NCBI RefSeq assembly: GCF_000276665.1 | Contig: NW_004955402.1 | Location: 1,095,716-1,159,715 of the forward strand | From: Chinchilla lanigera | Taxonomy: Eukaryota; Chordata; Mammalia; Rodentia; Chinchillidae | DNA length: 64,000 bases | Direction of reading: 5' to 3' | In this document: positions 21,818 through 35,200 of the stretch, one piece after another | Numbering within the stretch: position 1 is the first letter of the stretch | How the letters are laid out: every line of letters begins with the position of its first letter | Notes under the pieces: generated by a model | The model's database searches: none | What the model was told of the DNA's origin: nothing | The model's input: only the letters and a program-made list of their open reading frames with translations | Translations under genes and position numbers: made by a program

Positions 21818-23087
21818 GAGATATCTTAATAGCAATAGGTGTTAAGGGCTTTAACTCGATTCTTGTTGAAAACTGGAATAAAAAAACAAAGCCCCCAAAT
21901 GCAAACTGCATGTGTGACTCAGCTTTGAGTACCTGGATGGGATCAGCCTGGCCTCTGCCCAGCGGGGAAAGGTGAGGGCCTCCTCTTGTCAAGGGTGGGC
22001 CCTCAGCCGGCTTGGTGATGCCAAGCTCTGACTTGGAACCTGACACTTCCTGACTTGGAAACCAGGGCCAGCTGCAGCTGGGTGCTGATGCCCAGACAGG
22101 AGATGGGAAGGCGGTGGCGCCTGGCGACCCAGGATGGGGTGGGGCCCGTGAGTGGCAGGGTGGCAGTACACACTCTGAACCGCTCAGGGTCTCTAGAATG
22201 ATAGCCCTGATTCCCTAATATCAAGTGACACCCTGCACCCTGCAGCCAGCCAGGCCCAGGTGGGGGCTCGACCTGGAGACCCCGGGACCTACCTCTTACC
22301 CTGGTATCATACCCTGAGTTCTCTACACATCGACAGGCCACTCTGCAGGGGGGCATGCCATGGCTTTGAGCACGGCCCTTCTTCTGTGGAGGCCCAGAGC
22401 CCAGAGCCCAGGGACACTGCGTGCTCAGTACCAAGTGTGGGCTGTTCCCTCTGTGTCTGACTACCTGCTCTGGGCTTCCTGCTGGGCCCCGACACTGCCC
22501 CCATGCCTCCTGCTGTCCCCTGCCACCTTGCCCTGGCCCGAGCTGGCTGGACACCAGACCTCTGCATGTAGCACGCATGTGCTGAGACCGCTGTGACCAG
22601 CCACAGGCAGAAGCCCCGCCTGCCCTGGCTGCACATCCTACACGAAGCTCCTGTTCCTGCCCTGCTCCTGACGGGGTGCAGTTCCTGGAGTCACTCGCTG
22701 TCACCTCCTCTGTCCCCACACCACGTCCTCCTCTGCACACTGCTGGATGCAGTCTATGGACGCCTGGCACTGGCCCGCAGCCCTGGGTGCAGGCATTGGT
22801 GGCCTGGAGCCTTCCTTGGTTGGAGAGAGTCACCTACCAGCCAAAGCTGGATGTGAGGCAGCACCCACGGCAGCGCTGTCCCCTGCTCCTCCAAGGCCAG
22901 GGTGACCACAGGTGCCCGGGGTCGTCTGAGCAGGTCACTGGCTGTGGAGTGGCGCCCTCTGCTGTCCCCAAAGTCCTCCTGCCCGGTGGGTCTAGGCCTG
23001 GTTCAAATGGCCTAGAACTGCATATTTCTGAGCTCTTAGGCCACTGAGGTCAGTTCTTCGTTTAGTTGTTTAAAGGGCTGCTCTGTT

Positions 23088-23290
23088 GCTGGGTGTGGTG
23101 ACCCTGGTCTGTAATCCCAGGACTCTGGGAGGCTGAGGCAGGAGGATTTTAAATTCGAGCCCTACCTCGGGCAACTTAGTAACTCAGAAAGACTCTGTCT
23201 TGGAATAAAGATTTATAAAGGGCTGAGGATGTAGCTCAGTGCAAAGGTCCTGGACTCAACTCCGAGGGCTGCATACAAAACAAAACAACC
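23088..23290 (+). mobile_element. B1-ID SINE
   Basis: B1 (gctgggtgtggtgaccc...) followed by ID (gggctgaggatgtagctcag) and an aaacaaaacaa tail. Confidence 0.8.
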
Positions 23291-25854
23291 CCCTCACACT
23301 GAGTCTCCTCCAGCTGGCCGGACCTGTGTTTGGAACTATTCAGCAGCTTGGAAAGACCAGGGCGCACCTTGGCACCGGGCAGGGGCTCTCCTCCGGCGGT
23401 CAGACGCAGGCAGGCGCCTTCCCTCAGGACAGCACTGCAGGACGCACGCGGAAACCCAGCGCTCACTGTGATTGAAGGTGGAGGTGTGCAGAGCTTGGCA
23501 CGGGCCCAGGTCCTGGGAAGAGGACCGGAGGCGGCTGGGAACGGCCCCGGGTGACTGGCTGCCCACACCCTGCGCCCGAGCCCTGAAGTCCCAAGGCTTG
23601 ACAGTGTCTGCTCGCTGCAGAGCCAGGCTTCATGGTCGCACGCAAATGACGATTCTCACATCCAGGCCAGCGTTTTTATTACTGCTCACGAGCGCTGCGA
23701 GGCGACACGGGCAGACAGACTGCTTCCTCGCGACAGCATGGGGTCGCTCTTCGGGTTCCCTTTCCTTCCGGTGCGCGTGGGTTTCGCCACAGGCTCCTCC
23801 TCCACCACGGTGGTCGTCCCTGGGTGCGTCACTGCCGCAGCAGGCTCCTCCGGCCCTGTGCAGACCGCGAGGCTGAGAGCCAGGAGTTCTGTTTCAGCTC
23901 TCGGCATGTCCTTCAGCACTGTCCACTGGGCATGGGGGCCCTGCCCGAGGCCACAGGCACAGAAAGCCGAGCAGGGCCGGGGCCTGCTGCCTCTCACCAG
24001 CCCCTGCCCTCCCATGCCTCCGGCCGGGTCCAGGCGGAATTCAGGCCCAGGCCTGACCGTGGGCAGAGCCAGTGCCTGTGCCAGCCTGGGCCTCTGCTGC
24101 GGGGAGCCTGCTGAGGCGCATCTTCTCCCCGGTTCCCGGCGAAGGGACAGGTGGCTGTGCTCCCTCACATCGTCTCAGTTACAAAGTGCCACGCCTGCCC
24201 GGCTCCAGCCCGTCACCAGTGAGGGCGCAAGTCAGAAAGCACTCACAGCCTCCTCACAGGAGCCCGGGAGAGTGCCGGGGCCGACTGAGAATCCACCTCT
24301 GCGGGCCACGTCTGTCCCTTCGATTGTGAACGTCAGTGTCCCCGGGTCACCCTGGCTCACCTGAGCCCCGCTGCCCGCTTGTCCCACGGGAGCCACCCTT
24401 GCTCCCTCGGCTGGTGACTCTTCACGGATCACACAGCTGCAACCCGCGTTCAGGTCCGTGTCAGTCGGGAGATGCTGGCTGGGCTCTCACGCGTTCTGAT
24501 GTCCCCAGTTACCCTGTATGTGGCCGTCATGTGCCACACACGTGTACTCCAGTCCTGTGGTCACTGCTAGGTGAATTTCAGCTATAGGTGCCCTGGGATC
24601 TCTGTGCTCTGGATCCGAGCATACAGGTGACATCTCCACTTGTGGCTATAGAGGCCGAGAGGTTGTCACTGGGACACTGCTCCCAAGAGCAAGGCAGGTG
24701 CGGGGTAAGCAGGCCTCCAGCTCAGAGCATGAGGGGGATGTGCGGTGGGACGCTGGCATCCTCTGCAAGCCATTCCTCCTGCGGTGCAGGCTGCTGGATG
24801 AGCAGGGTCACCCGGCCATGAGGTGACGGAAGCACAGGTTCCTTTGCCGTTGCTGCTTTAGCTCAAACAGGACTCGGGGAAGAAGGAAGCCTATGCCATG
24901 GGCTCTGTCTCACTCACCAGGAGGCAGTCCAGGGCTTCCTGGTGCTGGGTGCTCAGTGGCCCTGGCACTCCCCTCACAGGGACCCCAAGACGTGCTGGAT
25001 ATGGTGACGGCGTGCGGGTGTCACCAGCTCTGTGTGAACCCGTAAGGGCCCTGACCCTGAGCTGCCTGTGGGGAGGCTGCTGTGCACCCGAGGTCAGAGG
25101 GTGGGAAGCAGGCACTGGGCCAAGGCTGCTCACCCCAACTGCGACTCACATCCTGAAACACGGGCTGCTGAACCCAGTCACCCCATCACCCGGAAATGGA
25201 AATTCCCTCTCGAGACAGCGAATGCATCCCAAAGTACCCAAGGCAGGTGGAACAGGCCTCGGGTTTATCCTGTCCACATCCATGTGCAATGGTTGCTCCC
25301 ATGAGGGGTCCCCTGGGGCCTCTGTGTCTGGGGTGGAGTCCTCATGGCCCGCTGGGGCCTGCTGAGTACCAGGGTTTGGCAGGGAGGGTGACCGAGGTCG
25401 GTGACAGGAGCCACCTCCGAGGGCAGGCTGGGCGGCAGTGACGGCGAAGCTGGGAGCCCCCAGCGCTGTGTGTGCTGAAGGCGGGAGGGAGGCGGGGAGG
25501 AAGCCGACAGCAGCTGTGGATTTCTCCGCCGGACGCCGACTTTCTCAGCGTTCACATCAGCAGAGGCGCCTGGGCTGTGGGCTCGCAGGCTCACTGTCCA
25601 CACAGGGAGTTCTAGACACAGCGTGGCCCTGAAATTACCTTGCCGTCTCTGACCCTGTACCGCTCAGCTCTTCTGAGGTGTGGCTTTGAGCAGCCTGCGG
25701 TCTCTGGAGCCCGCAGCCCAACATGGTGATTACTGAGCTGGGGTGCCGGTCCTGCATGCAGACCTGCAGCCAGCTACGGGTGTGAGCCTGCGACCCTCCC
25801 TGCAGTCTGCAGCAGGGCCCAGGGGTGCTTGGGGAGCGGTGACGCGGGGAGAGA

Positions 25855-26128
25855 TGCGTGGGAAGCCAGGGCCGATTTATTGCATGGCCCAGCGCCAGGT
25901 GTGGGACGGGGGCCTGAGGACGCTGTGTCCCCGAGTTCTAGGTGCTTCCTGAGTCTGGGTGAGCAGTGTGCATCTCCCACAGGCCAGGGCTGGCCCTGGA
26001 GGATGCTAGGAACCTGAGACTTCTCGGGGCATCAGAGAGACCAGCAGGACACCCAGCCCTGGGGAGGGTGTGCGTGTCAGTGCCGGCCGGGTGTGCAGCG
26101 TGGGCTGGTCCTCATGCCACCCCCACAC
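25855..26128 (-). other. IMPA2: IMPA2 3' UTR (probable extent)
   Basis: Sequence between the stop codon and the first good poly(A) signal. The end is inferred as 15-25 nt beyond the AATAAA at 25881-25876. A longer UTR using a later signal cannot be excluded. Confidence 0.5.
25876..25881 (-). terminator. Candidate IMPA2 poly(A) signal AATAAA
   Basis: A canonical AATAAA on the minus strand (TTTATT on plus), about 250 nt past the IMPA2 stop codon. It is the first canonical hexamer noticed downstream of the gene. Confidence 0.6.
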
Positions 26129-26238
26129 CTAGTCATCCCGCCCGTAGCTGATCGGCTGTAAGGCCTGGGCGATGAGAGTGGCCATCTTCCGGGTGCCCGC
26201 GGCAACCACTCTGCGTGACATGAGGTCAAGGGGTCCAC
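26129..26238 (-). CDS. IMPA2: IMPA2 coding exon 8 and stop
   Basis: Completes Gly247, then encodes 35 residues from [19 protein letters not shown] to the end SYGRDD, followed by TAG at 26131-26129. Human IMPA2, as recalled, has two further residues, so the stop here is slightly early at the very C-terminus and unlikely to matter for activity. Confidence 0.94.
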
Positions 26239-29200
26239 CTGGGGGCAGAGACAGGCCAGTTACTGGGTGGCAGCTTCCCGCAGCCCAGAGGAGGGGAGCA
26301 GCTTGGGCGTGCTGAGTCCCGGAACCTCAGGGGTGCAGAGTGAGGTGTGCTGGGAGGGATGAGCCTCTCCACTGCCCGGAGGGAACCGAGCCCACGGCTC
26401 TGACAGAAATCAGGTCCAGGGACAGGGACGGGCCAGCGGGCCACGCCTCACTCCACCGTGCCCCGGCTGTCCTCCTCGGTCACTCTGGGGGGCGTGGGGG
26501 TGTCTGGAGCAGGACGGACGGCGGGCACACTCGGAGCCTCACAGCGCTTGCCTCTAGTGGGAAGCTGGCCTGTCCCTTGGCCCGGCCACACGCTCCCCTC
26601 CTGGGCTGCTGGGGACTCAGCTGGGAGCAGCAGGAGGACGGAGGACTTGGACTACAGATGCACCACGTGCCACAAGACCCAGCAGAGGCTGGATCCCACG
26701 GGGCCTGGCGGTCTCTGTCACTCCCGGACCTTAGGTGACAGCTAGCAGGGAGCACAGGTGCCCCAGGATCCGAAGTTCCCAGACAGGAGGAATAGGGCAT
26801 CTTCCGGATCCACTGCCCTAAAGCCCAGCAGGACACCCATGACGCTACTGGTGCTGACCCTGGTCTGGCTTACGGGTCCTAGGGAAGTACCTAACCTCAC
26901 AGCTTGGTGGGAAGCCAGGCGTGGGGCTCCATGCCCCTAATCCCAGCACTCTGGGAGGCGGAGGCAGGATGATTGCAAGTTCAAGCCCAGCCTGGACAAC
27001 GTAGCAAGATGCTGTTTCGAAACAGAATTTTAAAAAGGATGGGAACGTAGTTCAGTGTGAAGTCCCTGGCTTTAATCTCCAGTACCACAAAACCAAGAAC
27101 CACCAGCTGGCGGGACATGCCGCACACGCTGCCCACCTCACTGGGGCCACACGGGGCCCTGGTGCCCCTGGGAGCAGGGCAGGCAGGTGTGACTGTGGGG
27201 TGCTGCTCCTCGTCCTGGGGTCTGGGCTGGGCTGGGGCCCCCCACGGGAGAGCCCTTCCCAGTGCTGTCGCCTGCTCCCCGCTCTGCGGTGGGCCCCATG
27301 TGGCGGGGGAGGACGTGGGGCTTACCTGTGGTGTCCATCACGATGCCGCCTGCTTCTCTGATGATGACCGTGGCGGCCGCCAGGTCCCAGCAGTGCAGGC
27401 CGAACTGGTAATAGGCGTCGGCAGCCCCCGCGGCCAGGTGGCAGAGTGCCAAGGTGGAGCTGCCGATAACTCGGACCCTGGGAGAGGGAAAGCGGAGGTG
27501 GCGGGCGGCGCGGGGTGCGCTGCCCTGGGTCCTCGGGGGTAGAGGGCAGGGTCTGGCCCAGAGCCCTGTGCAGAGCCCCCGCCCACAGCGGCTCAGCAGG
27601 GTCGCAGCTGGATGCGACAGGCAGGGGAGAGTCTCATGTGGTGACGCACAGACCACGTGTGCATGTGGGTGTACATGTATGTCCACATGCATGTATGTAT
27701 GTACATGTGTGTACATGTATGTGTATGTGTACGTGTGTGTGTGTGTGGATACGCGGTCCCCTTGTGCTCATGAGCATCGGGGAAGAAGAAACTGGAGCCG
27801 TAGTCTGTGCAGAGCCCCGTGCGGGAGACGAGGACGCTGGTCAGGGCTGCAGGGCGCCGCCTGGCCTCGTGTGCAGCAGGAGGGGCGCAAGACTACTGCT
27901 CCTGAGCCCGGGGCTGTGCCTGTGTCTGCCGGGCTCCCTCCCTCTGGCTGTGGCCCTGCAGAGCCCAGAGCCCGTGCCTCAGGCCTGGCCCAGCCCCCGA
28001 GCCTGAGTCCATACCCGTGCGCCTTGGCGAGCAGCAGCTGCTCCATGTTGCCCAGGAACAGCCTCAGCGTGGCGGGGTCGCGCTTGGCGCCGATTTCCGT
28101 CAGAATCAGGGCCTTGGAGAGATCTGCAGGACAGAGTTCCCAGGGGAGCAGAGTCAGGCGGTGCGCAGCTCTGCAGCACTGGAGCCCGCCTGCAGGAGCC
28201 ACACCACTGCTGCTCCGAGCTCCAGGTCTCCCGGGGGCACAGCCCGAGAGTCTGGTGGCTCCTGAAAACCACCACCATGTCACACGTGGGAACAAGCAAT
28301 GCCAGGTATGGTGGCGCACACCTGTACTCTGGCCACGCAGGATGCCGAGGCATGGGATGCAAAGTCGGAGCCCAGCCAGGCAATTTAGAGAACCCTGTCT
28401 TCAGAAGAAGAGGAAGATAGGGCTGAGCAGATGTAGCTCAGTGTGAGCTCCCTGCATTCATTCCCAGCACCAGAAACACACAGACACAGACACACGGAGG
28501 AGACAGGGGTCTGGAGAGGAAAAAGCCTCATCTAAGACATTTTTGGAACGGTTTTAATGCAGACTTCCTTCACCCGCTGGGGTCACAAAGATGGGAGCCC
28601 CCTGGACCGGTGACTGAGAAGCAAGGTCACCTCTGGGAAGGGCTCGGGTGCTTGCAGGACGCAGTGTCCCCAGAAGCTGCCCCTGGTGACAGGAGACAGT
28701 GGGAGATGCTGCCAGGGCGGAGTGAGGTGCTGGGACTGTGGGGGTCAGACGCAGTCTGCTCTGTGCTGCACCTATGCCCTGCACCGCAGACCTGCCCTGT
28801 TCTGCCGGAGAGCAGAGGGCATCGCCCCTCTTCCACAGCCAGGCTCGGTATTTTCAGATCTGTGCTCCAAAACTCTCAGCTCTAACTAAATGCTTCCAAA
28901 ACACCTGGCTCTGCCAGGCACGGTGGCGCACGCCTGTAATCCTAGCACTTGGGAGGCTGAGGCAGGAGGATCATCGCGAGTTTGAGACCAGCCTGGGCTA
29001 CAAAGTGAGCTCAAAGCCAGCCTGAACTGCATAGTGAGACCCTGTCTCAAAAAGACAAAAAAACAAAAAACAAAAAACAAAAAAACCCACCACAAAACAA
29101 AACACCTGGCTGCCACCAGGGCTGCCCGCCTCGGGCTTGAGTCATGCCTGCCAGGCACACGGCACGATGGGACCGCACCACAGAAAGCACCGCAGGAAGA

Positions 29201-32200
29201 TCAGCCTCCTGGACACTGGGCTCCAGCAACAGCAGGGTCGGCATGGACTCAGGCTGGAAGGGACACTGATGAGGGCCTGTGCATGGGGACAGAGCCTCGT
29301 GGACACTCCACCCTAGCTCAACTGTGCTGGGAAACAAGCCTGCTCTTACACACCCCAGCACCAGAAAAGAGAGAGGCAGGGCTCGGTGGCTGCCTGTCCC
29401 ACGGCAGGATGGATGGTGAGGGTGGCCTCAGGGAAGCCGGAAGCAGTGGGGCTGTCTGCCCTGCCCTCCCCCCATTTACACATCCACCTTCCCCCTCACA
29501 CACAGCCAACAAAGCACTCTATATCTTTTTAAAGTCTTTTTCCCCAGTGCTGGGATGGATCCAGGGCCTCAAGCATACCAGGCAAGTACACTAGCACCGA
29601 GCTCACCCCAGCCCTTACAGAGCTGCGGAGGTTGTTCAGTCACCCTGAGGTCACTGGCGTGGAGCACCAGCTCTGCCGTTGGTGCCTGGGCCTTACGCCT
29701 ATAGGCAAAGTGCCTTCTAAGTTATTTGCCTCGGATAAAGAGGGGACAAAGCTAACTCATCACAATCCCTGCTACTTAATATCATTTTACATGGTGGCTA
29801 GTTCAGTTATCCACAAGTTTTGCGATTTTTGTATTGTATTTCTGTCTTATATTTGCCATAATATTTTAGCTCCTAGCCAGATACTAATATACAGGCATAT
29901 TTAATTTAAACTATTCTGTGATTTCTTGGGAGGTGGGGTGGTAGGAATGGAGTCCCTGCTTGAGGTGCCAAAGATTTCAGAAATCTACCACTGTAGGGTT
30001 ATATGACACAGTGGATGTGATGAACGCCATCAGACAGCACATTGAAGAATGACTGAAGTGCTGAATTTCATGCACATTTTCCACCACAGTAACAAAAACC
30101 TGACGGGTTTTCAAGCAGAACAGTTCTGTGTGTTTTCTCAATATAGCAGACTCTAGGGCAAATGGAAAAACGGGTCTGATTTCTGACCACTTGAAAACCC
30201 TTATTCTGGGGGAGTAGTACTAGGCAGTACTAAGCTACCAAGTAACAGTACTAAGTGGTACCGTTATTGTTGTCCTGGAAACTTCTCACTTGAAAACAAG
30301 ATGGGTGTCGTCACTGGGACAATGCCCCTAACAAGCAACTCACCAAGGAAAGTGTCTGGCCCACAGCATCCGAGGCGTCAGGCCCTGGTTGCGTGGCCCT
30401 GTTGGCTGTGGTAGGAGATGCTCACTCCTGGGGTCCCAGTGCCCCTTCAAGGGTGCCCCAGCCCAGCCCGGCTCTGTTGGTTGTGTGCTCCGGGGACCAC
30501 ACTGCCACCAGGGTCTTGTTACAAATGCACCCCAATGTCTGAGACTTCCCAGAGACCATCGTGATCTACTCACATGAAAATACAATCACTTCCTTTACCT
30601 AAAAAGCCTAAGTTCTGCATAGAACAGAGACTTCAGGGGAACTACTTCACAGACACAGGGCTGCTCTCTCTGTGGAGCGGGGAAGGTTCTAAAACTTGCT
30701 AGAGCATGTGGTGCACGGCTTGTGGATGTACTAAATGTCACTCACTGTTCATCTTAACATGGCTATTTTTGACTTTGACCTACAAAAGTTGAAAAACACA
30801 AGTCATTCTTGGGGAAAGTTCTGTTTAGACTCCTGTGGGGAAGCATGTCAGCATCTGGAAGGGCTGAAACTGCAGCATGTCCCTGGTCCCGATGGAGACC
30901 AAGTCGCCCTGGGACTGGGCCCCCAGCCTTAGTGATGACAGATGTGAGTGCAAAGAGGAGAAGACTCAAGATCTCTGAGTTCCTGGTCCCATCAGCCACA
31001 CAGATGGACAGAGCAGACCCGGGTTCTTGTTCCACTAGGGACACGGTGTCCCTGAGCAGAGAGGGCACTCAGAGGGAGACTCCCACCCTCACGGTGGGCG
31101 CCCCTGCTGCTCCCAGACCCGCAGCCCCATCTCCCTGGGGGCCCACCTGTCTCCCCCGAGACGCACAGCCGCTGGCCGTTGCAGAAGGCACCGCGGCCCC
31201 GACGGGCGGTGTACAGCCGCTCCTCCATGCAGTGGTGAACCACGCCAAACTCCAGCTGCAGGCGGAAGGAAACAAGGTGGTCACGGTCCCACGTGGGCGG
31301 TTACGGTGACAGTGCTAGGGCTGCTCAGAGCAGGGGACAGAACTGACCCCTCTGAGACAGGGTGGAACACAGATTCTCAAGTAAGCCTGGCAGGAAAGCA
31401 GTGTTCTTTTCTTAAGTAACTATACTTTAAAACACACGAAGGCAAATAAAGGTATACCGAGATTATCATAAGTGTTAATAACCAAACGTACAGAAAAACT
31501 TGGCTCTTAGGAAAGCCTCCTCCTTTATAGGGGGAGAGGGGACCCATGAGTCTAAGCAAAGCCCTGAGGAGCCCTCGGGGCCCATGGCAGGGTCAGCCCA
31601 GAGGCCCTGACGTGTGACGTGTGTGCAGCGGAGCTGGCCACCCTGGCTGGCCACTGTGCTGGCCCCTTGGTTGGCAGGAAGCACCCCTCTGCCCGGTGGG
31701 CGAGAGGGGAACGGGCCCCAGCGGCGACATGCACAGCAGCTCACCCCAGGAGCAGGGTCACAGAAAGTCTGCAGGAGGAAGTGGCAAAGGAAGGGGAGTG
31801 TGTGAAAACCACAAGGGCTGCCGCGCGTCGGTTCCTTCCCACTCTGGGGACCTCCCACAGCCTGCTCAGTTGGGGTGGTCCCCAGCCCGCAGCAAAGGGT
31901 CGCTCAGGCACCTGCAGCTCCCTGCCTGACCAATGCCTGCTTGAGTGGTCACATGAACCCTGTCACTGGGACCTACGAGCAAGTGAGGGAGGGCAGGGCG
32001 AGCCTCTCTGGTGGGGGCTGCCGTGCAGCAGTGGGGACGCTGGCCAGGCTGAGCACCTGGCTGCCACCGTCCCTGCTCGTGCCTTTCCCACCTGCAGCCT
32101 CTCCCGCTGCTGGGCACAGGGGTCCTGGTGTCACCCCCAGTGCGGTCAGGCTTCCTGCACTCCCTGGCCTCCGTGACGTCACTGAACAGACATCAACCAG

Positions 32201-35200
32201 CTGGCAACTTCTTAGCGAAGTTCTTACTAAGCCAAAGGAGACGCTTGGGTGTGCAGCCCTCTCAGTCTCCCCGCTGGGGCATCTGTGTGACACTGAAGAC
32301 GAGGGTAACAAATGCTGCCCAAGGGGCTGCTTTCAAGAGACTCCAGGTCCCAGCCCCGTCTCCACAGAACCGTGGAGCCTGCGAGGAACAAGGCCCTTAG
32401 GAGCGAGCGCGGCTGCCTGAAGGGGTTGACACAGGCTCAGCCTCCCTCCTGCAGGTCTCACGAGGTCCCTGGGAACCCAGGAAGAGACCCATTCTCATGC
32501 TGATAGCCAGGGGGATTAAAAAGAACCAGTAAAATGTGGAGATGAGCGCCATTATCCAAAAATAGGAGCCCCTCTCTGTCTGTGACAAGGTCACAGGCGC
32601 TAGGGGCCAGAGGGACACTGGTGTGGCCAACTGCTTGGAACGTGGTCTCCACAGCAGCCTGAAGTCCGCCTGGGGACAGGGCTGCCCCAGGGGACCCGTA
32701 CAGCCCCACACATTGTGAACTGAAGGACACACACTTGAGCCTCCCCCCGGCCGAGGCACACAGCAACGAGCAAGCAGGAGGGAATTGCAGAGGCTGGAGC
32801 AGGACCACCACGTACCTCTCTCTGAACAGCAAATCCGATGCTGACGGCCACATCGGGGAACCTGTGGGGACACACAATCATGTGACGCCAGGCACCGCTC
32901 TCTAGGCCACATGCCTAACGCCCCAGGCATCTAGGTCCTTTCCACACTCTGCTGGGTTTGTTTTTAAAAACAGCTTCCCCCGACTTCACTAGCTGCTTCC
33001 CCCACCATGGTGTAAGGTTGTCAACCTCCAAGACAGCTGGTCCTGAGAGTCGCATGAGAAGGTCGAACGCTTCAGCAGCGACCCCAGCACCAGGGAGCGT
33101 GGCAGGGGCTCCGGGAGGCTGGGGGTGTGGATGCCCTGGGCGTGGTGTCCCCACAGGAGCCCGGTTCTGAGCACTGGCACCTTCCGTCAAGGTGACACCT
33201 GTCCCTGTCCCTGCCTGAGCCCCTGCAGCCCAGCGCAGGCAAGGCACAGAGGAGGGCGGCTCTTGCCAGGGTGCTTGTGGTTTTCTTTTGCAATTTTGTT
33301 GTTTCTGCTCAAAATAACCTCTTTTATGCAAAGAGCACTGGAGCATAAAAACAAGAAGGAATGAGGAAGGGTCAGGGACTGCAAACTCACAGGCAAAGAC
33401 ACAAATGCAGACACATGTGAACAAGACCCTGCCCCGGGTGCGTGGGGTGCTGACAGGCCAGGCCGGCTCTGCCTCCCCCCGAGTGCCCACTGTGGCTAGC
33501 ACCCGGGCACAGTGCTCCGCATGGCTCCAAACAAGCTGTGGCAGCTGAGGCCACGGTGACGGCACACTATGATCCACACTGCACCAAGTGTGCTTCCAGC
33601 TGTGCTCTTTCCCAGCAGCCTCTCTGTCCTGAGAGCTGTAGAGGGAGCCACTAGCAGCCATGGGGCCACCAGAGTCCAGGGGAGGCCCTCGGGTGGACAT
33701 GGGGCCTTTCCCATGGGTCAGGCTTAGCCAGCAGCAACTCCACTGTGGGCAGTGGGGGAGCCGAGGGTCCTGGGTCCTCGGTGGCATCTGTCACTCCCCA
33801 GGGCTGCAGCTCACTCCCTAAGCCCTGCCCTCCTCACAGACTCGGCGGGCTGCTGGTGGGCACGACTCCAAAGGGGCCCTTCTCACAGGGCCCTTCTCAG
33901 GTTCAAGCAAACACCTGAAACATATTTGCAACAGGACCGCTGTGCTGCTCTGGGAACGCTCACAGCGGAACTCTCAAAACGCTGGGCCACGACCGCCCTC
34001 CGCTGAGCTATACATCTCCTCTCCAGGCTTGCTTAGCACCCCCTTCAGCCCGCCACTGAAGACAGAGCACAGCGGAGGACAGGGCTGGCAGAGGGCGCGC
34101 CTGTCTGGCTCACCGGTGCACAAAGTTGCAGGTGCCGTCGATGGGGTCGATGATCCAGGTCGGGCTGGAGGTGAGCTCACACTTGGCCCCGGCGGCCGTG
34201 GCCTCCTCTGCGATGAACCTGCGGTGGGGACTCAGCCTGAGAAGGCGGCTAGGAACTGGAGGCCATGAACCTCAGACTGCTCCCCGCTGCAGTCAGGAAA
34301 GAGGAGGTGTAGTACAGAGATCTCAGGATAGCTCTTGGTGTAAGTGAGGTGGAGTCTTAATCTGCCCGCCAGGCCTCAGCGAGACTCAGGAAGGCAGTGA
34401 CGGGGTGGGGTGTGGCCCAGCACAGCACGTGCAAGGTCTGGTTCCTCCATCCCCACATCAGACAGACAGACACAAAGGAGGCCGACCAGAGGGACACTGC
34501 ATGGGCATTCTGGGAGAACCGGGGCCTGCAGCAGGCCAGCGGGGAGATGTGAGGGTGCAGAGCTGGAGGCAGGTCTCCTGGAGCACAAGCTCACTGCCCC
34601 CCTTAGCAGGAGGTGTGAGGGGTGCAGGCACGCTGGCCTACAGCTCTCCTGCTGCAGTGCAGTAACCACATATAGAGGACCAGCTGTCGCCTGCAGCCTG
34701 CATGGACAGGTGATCACGGCCCTGCCACCCAGCTCCAGGCCCTCCAGCTGCCTCCCCACATCCTCTCCTCTGCCTTCCTGGGCTCAGGTTACCTGTGGAG
34801 AAAGTAGGGTGGAGTTTAGGATATTCCCCACCCGTGCCTACTGAGTCACCACGGAAGTCCCCTTCCAGGTGCCCTCCTGGGTACTCCTGCCAGGGACACA
34901 GCCCCGTTCCAGCCTCTGTCCCTGCACTCCAAAGCAGGCCTGGGCTCCTCCTTGGGGGGAAGTCATTGCCAACGATTACCCTGAGTGTCTGCAGGGGAGC
35001 GCATACACCCTCTGGCCCTTAGCAGCCAGAATGGCTTTGTGTACTGTGTGCTGTGCCCCGTGGTGTTGTGGTGCAGACAGAAGAGCTGACAGCGTGCCTG
35101 GGCGAGATGCGTGTGTCACGTGCCTGGCACCTCTGCCTGCTGCGCCACCCTCGGCCCCTGGAGGGACCCTCACACCAGCAGGCCGGGCACTACAAGGTAG

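Larger units (their letters stand above)
21181..25854. other. Intergenic block 3' of IMPA2, no gene recognised
   Basis: GC-rich unique sequence with an ID-B1 at 21620-21817 and a B1-ID at 23088-23290. Many ORFs overlap on both strands, the longest 276 codons at 22003-22833 (minus). None has a convincing family match or conserved exon structure. Confidence 0.6.
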
